Notes: generated by a model from the sequence alone, not told the origin. Positions 1 to 6,971 are shown, counted from the first letter of the stretch. The stretch: DNA of 20,009 nucleotides from a bacterium HR23 (GCA_002923335.1 BEHZ01000014.1:1-20009), one strand, 5' to 3'. Numbers and translations: made by a program.

Positions 1-1173
1 ATGGTCGTTGCCCTCACCGGCTCCCCCGCCCTGGCCGGCATCGGCACCAGCATCCTGGGGGCCAGCCGGTTCATGGTGGGCTACCCCTTCGGCAAACTCA
101 CAGATGCCATCGGGCGTCGGCCGGGGCTGGCCCTGGCCGTTGGGGTGGGGTTGCTGGGCTCCCTGCTCACCGGGCTGGCCATGATGCGCCACTCCTTCCC
201 CCTTTTCCTGGGGGGGCTGATGGTGTTTGGACTGGGGATGGGCGCCGCCCAACAGATCCGCCTGGCGGCGGCGGAGATGTTCCCTGTCCGCCGTCGTGCC
301 GAGGGGATTGGGATTGTGCTCACCGGCTCCCTGGTGGGGGCACTCCTGGCCCCCCTGGTGGTGCGGGTCGCCCAGGGCACCGCCCCAGGCATGGGCGTGG
401 ATGTGCTGGCCTTGCCCTGGCTTCTGGTGCCCCTGGCCCTGTGCCCCGCCCTCCTCTCCCTCCTCTTTGTGCGCCCCGACCCCAAAGCCATTGCCAGCCA
501 TCTGGAGCGCTACTGGCCGGAGGAGAAGCCCCCCGCTCCTGCGCCTCACTCCGGCGCCGGGGGAGGCTTCCTGGACTACCTGCGCCGATACCCTACCCTG
601 GTGGCCTTTGTGTGTAGCCTGTCCGCCCAGGGGAACATGGCCATGGTCATGGCCCTCACCTCCCTGGCCTTGAACCACCACGGCCACTCCCCCAGCGCCA
701 TCTCCCTCTCGGTCTCCATTCATGTAGTGGGCATGTTCGGCTTCTCCCTCCCTCTGGGGCGCTTGGCCGACCGCATAGGACGGCGGGCGGTGCTGGCCCT
801 GGGGATGGTCATCGCCGGGGTCGGCTCCGCTCTGGTGCCCCTAAGCCCCCACTATTGGGTCATCACCACAGGGACTTTCCTGGTGGGGCTGGGATGGTCC
901 TTCGTGAATGTGGGAGCCACTGCCCTCATCGCCGATGTGGTGCATCCCGGCGAGCGGGGACGGGCCATCGGAGCCAACGACACCTTCAGCAACGCCATGG
1001 GCATCGTGCTCCCCGTGGCGATGGGCGTCGCCATAGCCAGCCTGGGGCTGGGGGTGCTGGGGCTGGTGGGCGTGGTTATGATGGTCCCCGCCCTCCTGCT
1101 GACCCTGCGCCTGCGGGACAGCCATTCGGAGACGCTCCCCGCCCCCGCCGGTGGGAGCGACCACAAGGGCTAG
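1..1173 (+). CDS. MFS transporter, 5' end cut by window edge
   Basis: This is a major facilitator superfamily membrane transporter; the substrate cannot be told. The visible 390 residues alternate hydrophobic helices with short loops. The family's loop signature G-x-L-x-D-x-x-G-R-R occurs twice, at residues 31-40 and 253-262, which are the loop 2-3 and loop 8-9 positions of a 12-helix MFS protein. A longer hydrophilic stretch near residues 158-192 fits the central cytoplasmic loop. Because the first signature comes only about 30 residues in, helix 1 is largely missing. The ATG at base 1 is therefore probably an internal codon and the true start lies upstream of the window. The gene ends with TAG and converges on the glycosyltransferase, with a hairpin between them. 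Family assignment is firm; drug or metabolite efflux would be a guess. Confidence 0.9.
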   Translation: MVVALTGSPALAGIGTSILGASRFMVGYPFGKLTDAIGRRPGLALAVGVGLLGSLLTGLAMMRHSFPLFLGGLMVFGLGMGAAQQIRLAAAEMFPVRRRAEGIGIVLTGSLVGALLAPLVVRVAQGTAPGMGVDVLALPWLLVPLALCPALLSLLFVRPDPKAIASHLERYWPEEKPPAPAPHSGAGGGFLDYLRRYPTLVAFVCSLSAQGNMAMVMALTSLALNHHGHSPSAISLSVSIHVVGMFGFSLPLGRLADRIGRRAVLALGMVIAGVGSALVPLSPHYWVITTGTFLVGLGWSFVNVGATALIADVVHPGERGRAIGANDTFSNAMGIVLPVAMGVAIASLGLGVLGLVGVVMMVPALLLTLRLRDSHSETLPAPAGGSDHKG

Positions 1174-1201
1174 CCCCGGCGCAACAGGCGCACCACCAGC
1201 C

Positions 1202-1240
1202 GAGGCACCCCCCACTGCGCCCATCCGGGGGTGGTGCCTC
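1202..1240. terminator. Hairpin between convergent genes, possible bidirectional terminator
   Basis: The arms GAGGCACC (1202-1209) and GGTGCCTC (1233-1240) are perfectly complementary. The stem extends inward through CCCC/GGGG with a single-base bulge. It lies in the 103-base gap between the convergent MFS and glycosyltransferase genes. There is no proper T-tract on either side (only CTTC on the plus side), so it may work weakly, or with Rho, or only stabilise 3' ends. Confidence 0.5.
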
Positions 1241-1276
1241 TTCACCGGCCTCCTCGGTGGGGGTGCGCTCCGGTTC

Positions 1277-2011
1277 CTACCCTTCTGGCGGCCGCACCTG
1301 TGGGATGCCCCCGAAGCGCAGGCGCAGCAGCCCGGCCAGGTCCTGGCTCACCGTCCGCACGATTTTCACACGGGTATCCGGGTCCTCCGTCCACACCACC
1401 GGCACCTCCTTCACCCGGAAGCCCCGCTTGCAGGCGGTGATGAGCAGTTCCGTGTCAAAGAACCAGGCGTTGTCCTTGATGTGGGGCAGGAGCGCCTGGG
1501 CAGTGGGCCGACTGATGGCCTTGAAGCCACACTGGGCGTCGGTGAAGGGCGTCCAGAAGAGCAGACGGATAAGGAGGTTGTAGCCCCGGCTGAGCACCTC
1601 CCGCTTTAGGGAACGGCGCACCCTGGCCCCCCGTGCCAGCCGGCTCCCAATGGCGATGTGATACCCCTCCAGGGCGATGGCATCCACCAGGGGGCGCAGG
1701 GCCGACAGGTCGGTGGAGAGGTCCACATCCATGTAGGTGAGGACATCCCGGTCGCTGGAGAGCCACGCCCGCTTCAGGGCCCGCCCCCGCCCCTTTTCGG
1801 GGAGGTGGAGCACCGCCACCTCCTGCGGATACCGACGGGACAGGTCCCGGGCGATGGCCAGGGTGCCATCGGTGGAGCCGTTGTCGGCTACCAGGATGCG
1901 CCAGGGATAGGGGAAGCCCTGCCCCAGGAACTCCCGCAGGGTGGAGACGCACTTGGGCAGGTCCCGCTCCTCGTTGTAGACGGGGATAACGATATCCACC
2001 GTGGGGGGCAT
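1277..2011 (-). CDS. GT2-family glycosyltransferase (dolichyl-phosphate glucosyltransferase-like)
   Basis: This is a GT-A fold family 2 glycosyltransferase that would move a sugar from a nucleotide donor to a lipid phosphate or glycan acceptor at the inner membrane face. Counting from the chosen start (244 residues), the family opening I-V-I-P-V-Y-N-E-E lies at 8-15 and D-N-G-S-T-D-G-T at 43-50. The metal-binding D-V-D is at 95-97, and GSR is at 122-124. T-D-A-Q-C-G-F-K at 157-164 and F-F-D-T-E-L-L at 184-190 are typical of polyprenyl/dolichyl-phosphate glucosyltransferase relatives. No membrane helix follows the catalytic domain. The frame is open to 2053, but the ATG at 2011 puts the first strand at the N-terminus as in the family and has a GGAG upstream. 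It lies 71 bases after the lipoprotein gene and may be the last gene of that unit. The acceptor is unknown. Confidence 0.88.
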   Translation of the reverse strand: MPPTVDIVIPVYNEERDLPKCVSTLREFLGQGFPYPWRILVADNGSTDGTLAIARDLSRRYPQEVAVLHLPEKGRGRALKRAWLSSDRDVLTYMDVDLSTDLSALRPLVDAIALEGYHIAIGSRLARGARVRRSLKREVLSRGYNLLIRLLFWTPFTDAQCGFKAISRPTAQALLPHIKDNAWFFDTELLITACKRGFRVKEVPVVWTEDPDTRVKIVRTVSQDLAGLLRLRFGGIPQVRPPEG

Positions 2012-2056
2012 GGGCACGCTCCGGGGGCACCGCCTGGCAGGGTGCACCTGCAAGAC

Positions 2057-2085
2057 AGTATACGATACGCAGGTCGCCCCACCTA
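2057..2085 (-). promoter_or_regulatory. Possible weak promoter for the glycosyltransferase gene
   Basis: The minus strand carries TATACT (plus 2057-2062), five of six matches to a sigma-70 -10 box, in the gap before the glycosyltransferase. No convincing -35 box sits 16-18 bases upstream, so read-through from the SppA promoter may be the main source of transcript. Confidence 0.25.
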
Positions 2086-3186
2086 GCGGAGCGCCCCTGG
2101 CCGTGCCATAAGGGCCTCCAGGGCGGAGAGGGCCTGGCGGCGCAGGCGGTCGGCCTCCTGACGCTGGGCGTCAAAGCGGGAAAAGGGGGCGGGGTCGTAG
2201 GGTGCCCACTCGTCCCGCAAGGACGCCAGAGCCTGGGCCTCCCGCTGGGCCGCCTGGGCCAGGAGGTCGGCTACGACCCCCAGGGGAGGGGCCTTGGGGA
2301 GGGCGAGGGCCTTCCCCTGCAGGGTCCGAAACCTATCCACGAAGCGTTGGAGGTCCCGGCGCACCTCGTCACGCTTGCACTCCCCATCCCGCTCACGCCA
2401 CGCATCATAGGCGGTGCGGAAGCCCTCCCAGGCGGAGGAGAGGCCGGCCACTGCCTGGGCGAAGGCCTCCAGGGCCGGGTCGGGGGTGGGCGTGGGGGAA
2501 GCAGGGCGGGGTGTGGGGCTAGGCGTGGCGGCAGGGGTGGTGGTCGCCTCAGGGGAAGGGATGGGGGAAGGGGTAGGGGTGGGCCGAGGGGTGGGAGTGG
2601 GGGGACGGCGGGCCTCCTCCAGGGCCTGCAGGGCCTTGCGCCGCAGCACATCCACATCCGCCCGCTCCGTCTCATAGTCCAGGAAGGCGTCGGCGCTCCC
2701 CGGCTGCCACTTCTCCGCCAGCCGGCGCAGGGCGGTCTCCTCCTTGGCCACCGCATCGCTCAGCAGTTCCGCCACCCTCTGGGCCTGGGGCGGGGGGACC
2801 AGGGCGTTGGCACGGCTCGCCACCTCGCTATAAAAGCGCACCGCAAACCCCCGCAGGTCCCGCCGTCGGGCCTCGGGTGTGCAGGCGGTGAGACCCGCCC
2901 GCCAGGCGTCAAACCCCTGCTGGAAGCCCTCCCACTCCTGCACCAGGGAGCGGATGGCCTGCACCGTCTCGGCGGTCAGGGCCAGTGGGGGGGAGGGCAT
3001 CCCCGGCGTGGGGGTCAGTTGGGCGACGGCGGTCAACTGCTCCCGCACCCGTGCCTCCACCGTCGCCTGGATGTTGGGGGTGGGGCCGGGGGCGGGGGAA
3101 GGGGGTGTGGGATAGGGCGGAGCGCCACACCCCGCCAGGACGGCCACCCCCAGGGTCAGCATCGCCAGTAGCCAACAGCGCTTCAC
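2083..3186 (-). CDS. Lipoprotein with duplicated helical domain and Pro-Thr linkers
   Basis: This is a 367-residue secreted lipoprotein of unknown function. The N-terminus has K-R, a hydrophobic core and the lipobox L-A-G-C with lipidated Cys20. A Pro-rich tether containing I-Q-A-T-V-E-A-R-V, a stretch often met in Chloroflexota surface proteins, follows. Two copies of one about 118-residue, probably all-helical domain then occur at residues 75-192 and 242-360, joined by a Pro-Thr-Ser linker (195-236). Both copies share W-E-G-F, D-A-W-R, a single Cys at the same place (102 and 270), R-R-D-L and L-R-R-x-A-L-x-A-L-E. The start is GTG; a strong AGGAGG overlaps the stop of the DUF4350-like gene 9 bases upstream, so the two are co-transcribed and probably coupled. 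The product is probably anchored outside the membrane near the SppA-like and DUF4350-like proteins. I do not recognise the domain family. Confidence 0.85.
   Translation of the reverse strand: MKRCWLLAMLTLGVAVLAGCGAPPYPTPPSPAPGPTPNIQATVEARVREQLTAVAQLTPTPGMPSPPLALTAETVQAIRSLVQEWEGFQQGFDAWRAGLTACTPEARRRDLRGFAVRFYSEVASRANALVPPPQAQRVAELLSDAVAKEETALRRLAEKWQPGSADAFLDYETERADVDVLRRKALQALEEARRPPTPTPRPTPTPSPIPSPEATTTPAATPSPTPRPASPTPTPDPALEAFAQAVAGLSSAWEGFRTAYDAWRERDGECKRDEVRRDLQRFVDRFRTLQGKALALPKAPPLGVVADLLAQAAQREAQALASLRDEWAPYDPAPFSRFDAQRQEADRLRRQALSALEALMARPGALR
2107..2964 (-). repeat. Internal domain duplication in the lipoprotein
   Basis: Codons 75-192 (2611-2964) and 242-360 (2107-2463) encode two diverged copies of one domain that align almost end to end. 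Shared anchors in order are W-E-G-F, D-A-W-R, five residues, Cys, R-D-L, x-R-F, an A-x-L-L turn, an E-x-x-A-L-x-x-L block, then L-R-R-x-A-L-x-A-L-E. The similarity is clear in protein but diverged in DNA, so the duplication is old. Confidence 0.85.
2463..2611. repeat. Low-complexity G-rich tract (Pro-Thr linker), G-quadruplex candidate
   Basis: This segment encodes the Pro-Thr-Ser linker of the lipoprotein and is strongly G-rich on the plus strand, which is the template strand of the gene. At 2552-2583 six runs of three to five G are separated by only one or two bases, which meets the usual G-quadruplex pattern several times over. Confidence 0.6.
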
Positions 3187-3195
3187 TTCCCCCTC

Positions 3196-4503
3196 CTAGC
3201 GTGTCAGCCCGGGGTAGAGGCCCAGCATATCGTTGACCAACTGCTTTCGGAAGGCCCCGCTCTCCAGACGCTCCACCAGCGCCTCTATCCCTTTGGGGTC
3301 CTCGGCCAGCAGGAGGAGCACACGCCTCCCCCCCGAGGCGGAGAGGAGGATCAGCCCCGTCCCTTCCCGTGCCACCGGCGGGGTGAGGGGCACGGCGATG
3401 GTGGTGGGGCCAACCTCTACCCCGGCGGGGGCCAGGTAGTGGGCCACCTGCCCCCGGTCTTCAAAGAGGGCCAGGAAGACCGTGTCCCGGCCGAGGTCCT
3501 CCCGCTCCTGGATGCGCACCTGGCGCAGGGGACGGGCCAGGAGGGTGCGCGTCTGGAGGGCCGAGGCCAGGAGGGCCTCCCGGGCGGCCACCACATCCAC
3601 ATCTCTCTGGAAGAAGTAGGGGAAGTCGGCCAGGGTGAAGGCCCTCTCCCCGCCGGTGAGGAAGTCGGCCAGGTTGGCGATGAAGCGGTCGTTGTCGGCG
3701 AAGGCGTTGAAAGGCTCCCCCAGGAAGGTCAAGTCCCCCACCGCCAGCACCCGCCCCGTGGCGTCTCGCCCCAGGGGGGCCAGGGCCTCATACCGCTCCC
3801 GGATGGAGGAGAAGGTGTTCTCGTCGGCTACCGCCAGGGGCGCCGGCGCCGTAAGGGAGCCGACGGTGAAGAGGGCAATGCGCTGGAGGCCGGCGGTAAC
3901 GGGGTCGGGGGCGAAGCGGGTGAAGAAGACATATTGATAGTTGCCCCCGTTCTCCTTCAGGTTGTAGAGGTAGTCGCCGGCGAAGGTGATGCCGAAGGCG
4001 TTGGCCAGGCTGTTGATGGCGCCAGGGCGGTGGGGGTCCCCCAGCAAGAGGAGGCGTCCCCCCTTCTCCACAAATCGGCGCAAGGCGTCCACCTCCTCGG
4101 GGGTAAAGGCGTCGGCGGGGACCAGGGTCAGGAAAGCGTCGGCGAAGCGCAGTTTCTCCTCCAGCATGGCAAGGCGCTCCCCACGGGTCAGGAAGGTGTC
4201 TCGGGGCGAGGGACGCCCCAGGTAGTCCACCCGTGTCCCCCGAGCCACCAGGCGCCGGAAGAGGACGTCCACCTCCAGGGGGTCGTAGAGGTTGCTATGG
4301 GCGGTGTCCACCAGAACCGTCTTCTCCCGCCGGGCGGGCGCCTCCTGAAACTCCTGGGGGAGCAGAAAGGAGGGGAGGGCAATGCGCTCCACCGGCGGAC
4401 GGGGTAAGGGCGGGGGCACATACCGCCCCCGGTAAGAGAGGGCCACTTCCAGGGCGAAGACCGCCACCGCCACCAGGGGCACTACCAGCAAGCGCCACCA
4501 CAT
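3196..4503 (-). CDS. Membrane-anchored DUF4350/GldG-like protein
   Basis: This 435-residue protein has one N-terminal membrane helix (about 5-23) and a large, probably external domain; no second membrane segment is visible. After a Pro-rich stretch comes V-L-V-D-T-A-H-S-N-L-Y (about 63-73), then a region ending in G-G-R-L-L-L-L-G-D-P-H. That pattern, a D-x-x-H opening followed by a 'put the value in an open-ended sheet and test a threshold' Rossmann-like half, is what DUF4350 and GldG-type ABC accessory proteins show. A later V-L-A-V-G-D-L-T-F-L segment resembles the second half of such domains. No catalytic motif is seen. The ATG lies 2 bases after the SppA-like gene's stop and the gene's own stop lies 9 bases before the lipoprotein start, so it is the middle gene of a tight operon. 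The DUF4350 call is from memory of the family and is moderate. Confidence 0.7.
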   Translation of the reverse strand: MWWRLLVVPLVAVAVFALEVALSYRGRYVPPPLPRPPVERIALPSFLLPQEFQEAPARREKTVLVDTAHSNLYDPLEVDVLFRRLVARGTRVDYLGRPSPRDTFLTRGERLAMLEEKLRFADAFLTLVPADAFTPEEVDALRRFVEKGGRLLLLGDPHRPGAINSLANAFGITFAGDYLYNLKENGGNYQYVFFTRFAPDPVTAGLQRIALFTVGSLTAPAPLAVADENTFSSIRERYEALAPLGRDATGRVLAVGDLTFLGEPFNAFADNDRFIANLADFLTGGERAFTLADFPYFFQRDVDVVAAREALLASALQTRTLLARPLRQVRIQEREDLGRDTVFLALFEDRGQVAHYLAPAGVEVGPTTIAVPLTPPVAREGTGLILLSASGGRRVLLLLAEDPKGIEALVERLESGAFRKQLVNDMLGLYPGLTR

Positions 4504-4505
4504 CC

Positions 4506-5378
4506 CTAGCGTGGCTCCACATACAGGTAGTAGATGTAGGGGAAGCGGGCGTGGGACAGGAGGGCGTGGACGGTCTGATATTTGGGGGTGCCGGGGGCGT
4601 CCAGGGTGTAGCCGGCGCCCCCCTGCGGGTGCAAGCGGGCCATCTCCGCATTCACATCCACCACGGTGTAGCGGCGGAGGCCGGCCAACTGGGCCGCCTT
4701 GCGGATGGCGTCGCTCACGGTGCCCACCTCATCGGCCAGGCCGTAGCGCACCGCCTCCATCCCCAGGTAGACACGGCCGGTGAGCACCTCCTCCCGGGAG
4801 AGGCGCAGGCGCTCCCCCCGCTGGCTCTGCACCGCCGTCCAGAAGGCCTCCTTGATCATCTCCAGCATGTTCACATACATGCGGTAGGAGGCCCCTTCCG
4901 CCTTGAAGGGGCCGGTGGTAACGAGGTCTTCTATGGGGCGGCCGATGTCCCGGGGGAGCAAGAAGATGGCCCCCACATTGCCCACGAAGGAGGTGGGCTT
5001 CACGAAGACATAGTTGGCCCCCAGCACCGCCATATAACATCCGCTGGCCGCCAGGTCGTCTACCGCCACCACCAGGGGCTTGCGTTGGCGCAGTTCCGCA
5101 AACTGCAAGAAGACCTCTTCGCTGGCCGATACCGTCCCCCCGGGGCTGTCCAGGCGCACCACCACCGCCTTAATATCGGGGCGCTCACGGGCGTAGAGCA
5201 CCTTGCTCGCGATGTCCACTGCCGTCTCGGCGTAGAGGATGGTGTAGGGGATGGTGATGACCCCCACTTTGGGGATGCCCCTGCCCACGGTGAAGAAGGC
5301 CCATAGCCCCAGGACAGCCCCCACCAGCCCCAGGAAAGGGTAAGAGAGGAAAACCGTTTTCGCCCACTGCCACCGCAT
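4506..5378 (-). CDS. SppA-like membrane serine peptidase (family S49, ClpP fold)
   Basis: This is a single-domain S49 peptidase of 290 residues, similar in scale to short bacterial SppA proteins that cut leftover signal peptides or other membrane segments. One membrane anchor lies at about 9-31 (F-L-S-Y-P-F-L-G-L-V-G and on). The domain shows D-S-P-G-G at 77-81, the nucleophile block A-A-S-G-C-Y with Ser112, and G-P-F-K with Lys159 where the family's catalytic Lys lies, so a Ser-Lys dyad looks intact. G-R-V-Y-L-G-M-E-A and G-L-A-D-E-V-G near 201-219 are also typical. The C-terminal 60 residues are not recognisable. It is the first gene of an operon with the DUF4350-like and lipoprotein genes and has its own strong promoter with a leader of about 24 nt. 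Its partners suggest a substrate in or outside the membrane, but the substrate is unknown. Confidence 0.9.
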   Translation of the reverse strand: MRWQWAKTVFLSYPFLGLVGAVLGLWAFFTVGRGIPKVGVITIPYTILYAETAVDIASKVLYARERPDIKAVVVRLDSPGGTVSASEEVFLQFAELRQRKPLVVAVDDLAASGCYMAVLGANYVFVKPTSFVGNVGAIFLLPRDIGRPIEDLVTTGPFKAEGASYRMYVNMLEMIKEAFWTAVQSQRGERLRLSREEVLTGRVYLGMEAVRYGLADEVGTVSDAIRKAAQLAGLRRYTVVDVNAEMARLHPQGGAGYTLDAPGTPKYQTVHALLSHARFPYIYYLYVEPR

Positions 5379-5408
5379 AGGCCCTCACACCCCCTCGGGA
5401 CACGACTC

Positions 5409-5437
5409 ATCATAGTGCTGGGGCGGGGGGTTGTAAA
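5409..5437 (-). promoter_or_regulatory. Strong sigma-70-type promoter for the SppA-like operon
   Basis: On the minus strand TTTACA (plus 5432-5437) is followed after exactly 17 bases by TATGAT (plus 5409-5414). Each box matches five of six consensus bases. It fits the 71-base gap before the SppA-like start and predicts a leader of about 24 nt. Confidence 0.85.
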
Positions 5438-5449
5438 GGGCGGGTCCTC

Positions 5450-6379
5450 CTAGGGTCGGCAAACGGTGCAGGGGCGGAAGCCGGCGGCCCGTGCCTCTTG
5501 GACCGAGGAGAAGAGGCGCAGACGAGGGGGGCTGACCCGGCGGGCGTGCCGGCAGGTGGGCCAGCAGACGATACGGGTGCTGGTGCACCCGTAGAACCGC
5601 CCCACCAGAAGGGGCAGGGCCTCCACCGGTATCCCCTCGGCGGAGAGGAGTTTGGCCTTCATCTCGCGGCCCAGGGCGTAGCCCCCCAGGGAGCCGTCGC
5701 TGGCCACCACCCGATGGCAAGGCACAAAGAGGGGGACGGGGTTGCGGGCCAGGGCCTGGGCGACTGCACGGAGAGCGGAGGGGTGCCCCGCCTCCCGTGC
5801 CACCCAAGCATAGGTGCGCACCTCCCCCCAGGGGATGGTGGACACCACCTCCAGCACCCGTGCCTGGAAGGGGGACACGCCCAGGAAAACCAGGGGCAGG
5901 GTAAAGGAACGATGCTCCGCACCCTTCCCCCAGCGGGCCAGGCCGTCCTCCAGGGCACGGCGCAAGCGCAGGGGGAGGGGGCGGGAACGAGGCCTCACCC
6001 CTATCTGTCGGCGCACCGTCTCCACAAAGGCGTCTTCCGGGGTTTCCAGGGCCAGGCGCACCAGGCTCCCCCGCCAGAAGGCCACCAGCACCTTCCCTAG
6101 GGGGCTGTCCAATCCCGCATAGGACACCTGGGGGGCGGGGGGTGCAGGGGTCGCCTTCGCCCACCGCTTGAGCGCCTCCTGGATACGGGAGACCAGGTCG
6201 GGGGCGCCAAGAGCGGGGGCCAGCGACGCCAGGATACGCCTCACCCGCGCCCTTTGGGTAAAGGAGCGCCGGCAGGAGGTGCACTGGGCCAGGTGTGCCC
6301 CCAGGTCTGCATCCTCTTCGGGGCTGCCCCCCAGGTCAAAGCGCCGTTGGGCCTCCCGACAGGACAGACGAGCGGTCAT
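5450..6379 (-). CDS. Anti-sigma zinc finger fused to O6-alkylguanine-DNA alkyltransferase and Ada-type Zn domain
   Basis: One uninterrupted 309-residue chain carries three parts. Residues 7-36 hold C7 ... H29-x3-C33-x2-C36, the zinc anti-sigma (zf-HC2) signature, followed by a basic helical stretch to about 75 typical of such anti-sigma domains. Residues about 85-260 are a full Ogt/MGMT module with R-A-V-A-Q-A-L-A-R-N-P (204-214), the acceptor site P-C-H-R-V with Cys221, and a G-S-L-G-G-Y segment after it. Residues 262-307 form an Ada-type Cys4 domain: C272-x3-C276 and C304-x2-C307 with A-A-G-F-R-P before the last pair. There is no AraC-type helix-turn-helix and no membrane helix, so it should be a soluble cytoplasmic protein. 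It overlaps the ECF sigma gene by ATGA (6376-6379), implying coupled translation. Domain assignments are firm; the role as an alkylation-sensing anti-sigma factor that also repairs O6-alkylguanine is inferred. The Ada-type domain resembles the short C-terminal kind found on many proteins, so methyl transfer to C272 is not assured. Confidence 0.93.
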   Translation of the reverse strand: MTARLSCREAQRRFDLGGSPEEDADLGAHLAQCTSCRRSFTQRARVRRILASLAPALGAPDLVSRIQEALKRWAKATPAPPAPQVSYAGLDSPLGKVLVAFWRGSLVRLALETPEDAFVETVRRQIGVRPRSRPLPLRLRRALEDGLARWGKGAEHRSFTLPLVFLGVSPFQARVLEVVSTIPWGEVRTYAWVAREAGHPSALRAVAQALARNPVPLFVPCHRVVASDGSLGGYALGREMKAKLLSAEGIPVEALPLLVGRFYGCTSTRIVCWPTCRHARRVSPPRLRLFSSVQEARAAGFRPCTVCRP

Positions 6380-6921
6380 AGGGCCTCCTCCCTTGCCTCT
6401 CCTAAAGAGCGCTGGAGGCGCACCAGGGCACGATGCACCAGGCTCTTGGCGGTGCCCACCGGCACCCCCAGAGCGTCGGCGGTCTCCTCGTAGGATAACC
6501 CGTGCACCACCCGCAGGAGGAGGGCCGAGCGGTGGCGGAGCCCCAGGGTGTGCAGGGCGTCTACCACCTTCCGCAGGAGGAGGACGTCCCGGGGGTCAGG
6601 GTCATGGGTCAGGGGGCCTATGCCGTCCAGGGTGACCGCCGGACGCCGACGGCCTAGGAGGCGCCGGCATTCGTTGAGGGTAATGCGGTAGAGCCAGGGA
6701 CGCAGGCGAAGGCTCCGCCACCGGGCCGGGGGCGCAGAGGAGAGCCAGCGGTAAGCACGCAAGAAGGCGTCTTGCACGGCGTCCTCGGCGTCGGGGAGGT
6801 TTCCCAGGATGCGCAGGGCAAAGGCCAGCATCTGCCCCTGATACGCCTGGACGATGGGCGTAAAGGTGTCCGGGTCCTCCCTGCGAAAGCCCTGGAGAAG
6901 GTGGGCGTCGTCCCGTTCCAT
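6376..6921 (-). CDS. ECF-type RNA polymerase sigma factor
   Basis: This 181-residue sigma-70 family member has only regions 2 and 4, the group IV (ECF) layout. Region 2 spans about 20-85, with N-L-P-D-A-E-D-A-V-Q-D-A-F-L-R-A-Y-R (41-58) for core binding and -10 opening and W-L-Y-R-I-T-L-N (76-83) after it. Region 4 spans about 115-172, with G-L-S-Y-E-E-T-A-D-A-L-G-V-P-V-G-T-A-K-S as its helix-turn-helix for the -35 box. There is no extra C-terminal domain. ATG 6921 has an AGGAGG about 8 bases upstream. The stop overlaps the start of the fused anti-sigma/alkyltransferase gene, the usual arrangement of an ECF factor with its cognate anti-sigma factor. It lies 56 bases after the ornithine cyclodeaminase-like gene on the same strand. 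Target promoters are unknown; self-activation is possible. Confidence 0.95.
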   Translation of the reverse strand: MERDDAHLLQGFRREDPDTFTPIVQAYQGQMLAFALRILGNLPDAEDAVQDAFLRAYRWLSSAPPARWRSLRLRPWLYRITLNECRRLLGRRRPAVTLDGIGPLTHDPDPRDVLLLRKVVDALHTLGLRHRSALLLRVVHGLSYEETADALGVPVGTAKSLVHRALVRLQRSLGEAREEAL

Positions 6922-6939
6922 GCGGTGCGCCTCCTGCTC

Positions 6940-6971
6940 CTTATAACCCGCCAGGGGGGATAGGGGTTGCA
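6940..6971 (-). promoter_or_regulatory. Candidate ECF-type promoter in front of the sigma factor
   Basis: On the minus strand TGCAACC (plus 6965-6971) precedes GTTATAA (plus 6941-6947) by 17 bases. The AACC core is the kind of -35 element ECF factors use, and TATAAG within the downstream part could also serve as a sigma-70 -10 box. The site is in the short gap between the ornithine cyclodeaminase-like gene and the sigma gene. It is suggestive only, from a single occurrence. Confidence 0.3.

Noticed and set aside
1..3. ATG at base 1 as the true start of the MFS gene
   Set aside because: The loop 2-3 signature appears only 30 residues later, so helix 1 is missing and the ATG is probably internal.
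2047..2075. CCTGC...GCAGG stem after the lipoprotein stop as a terminator
   Set aside because: Only five pairs with a 17-base loop and no T-tract; more likely chance around a possible -10 box.
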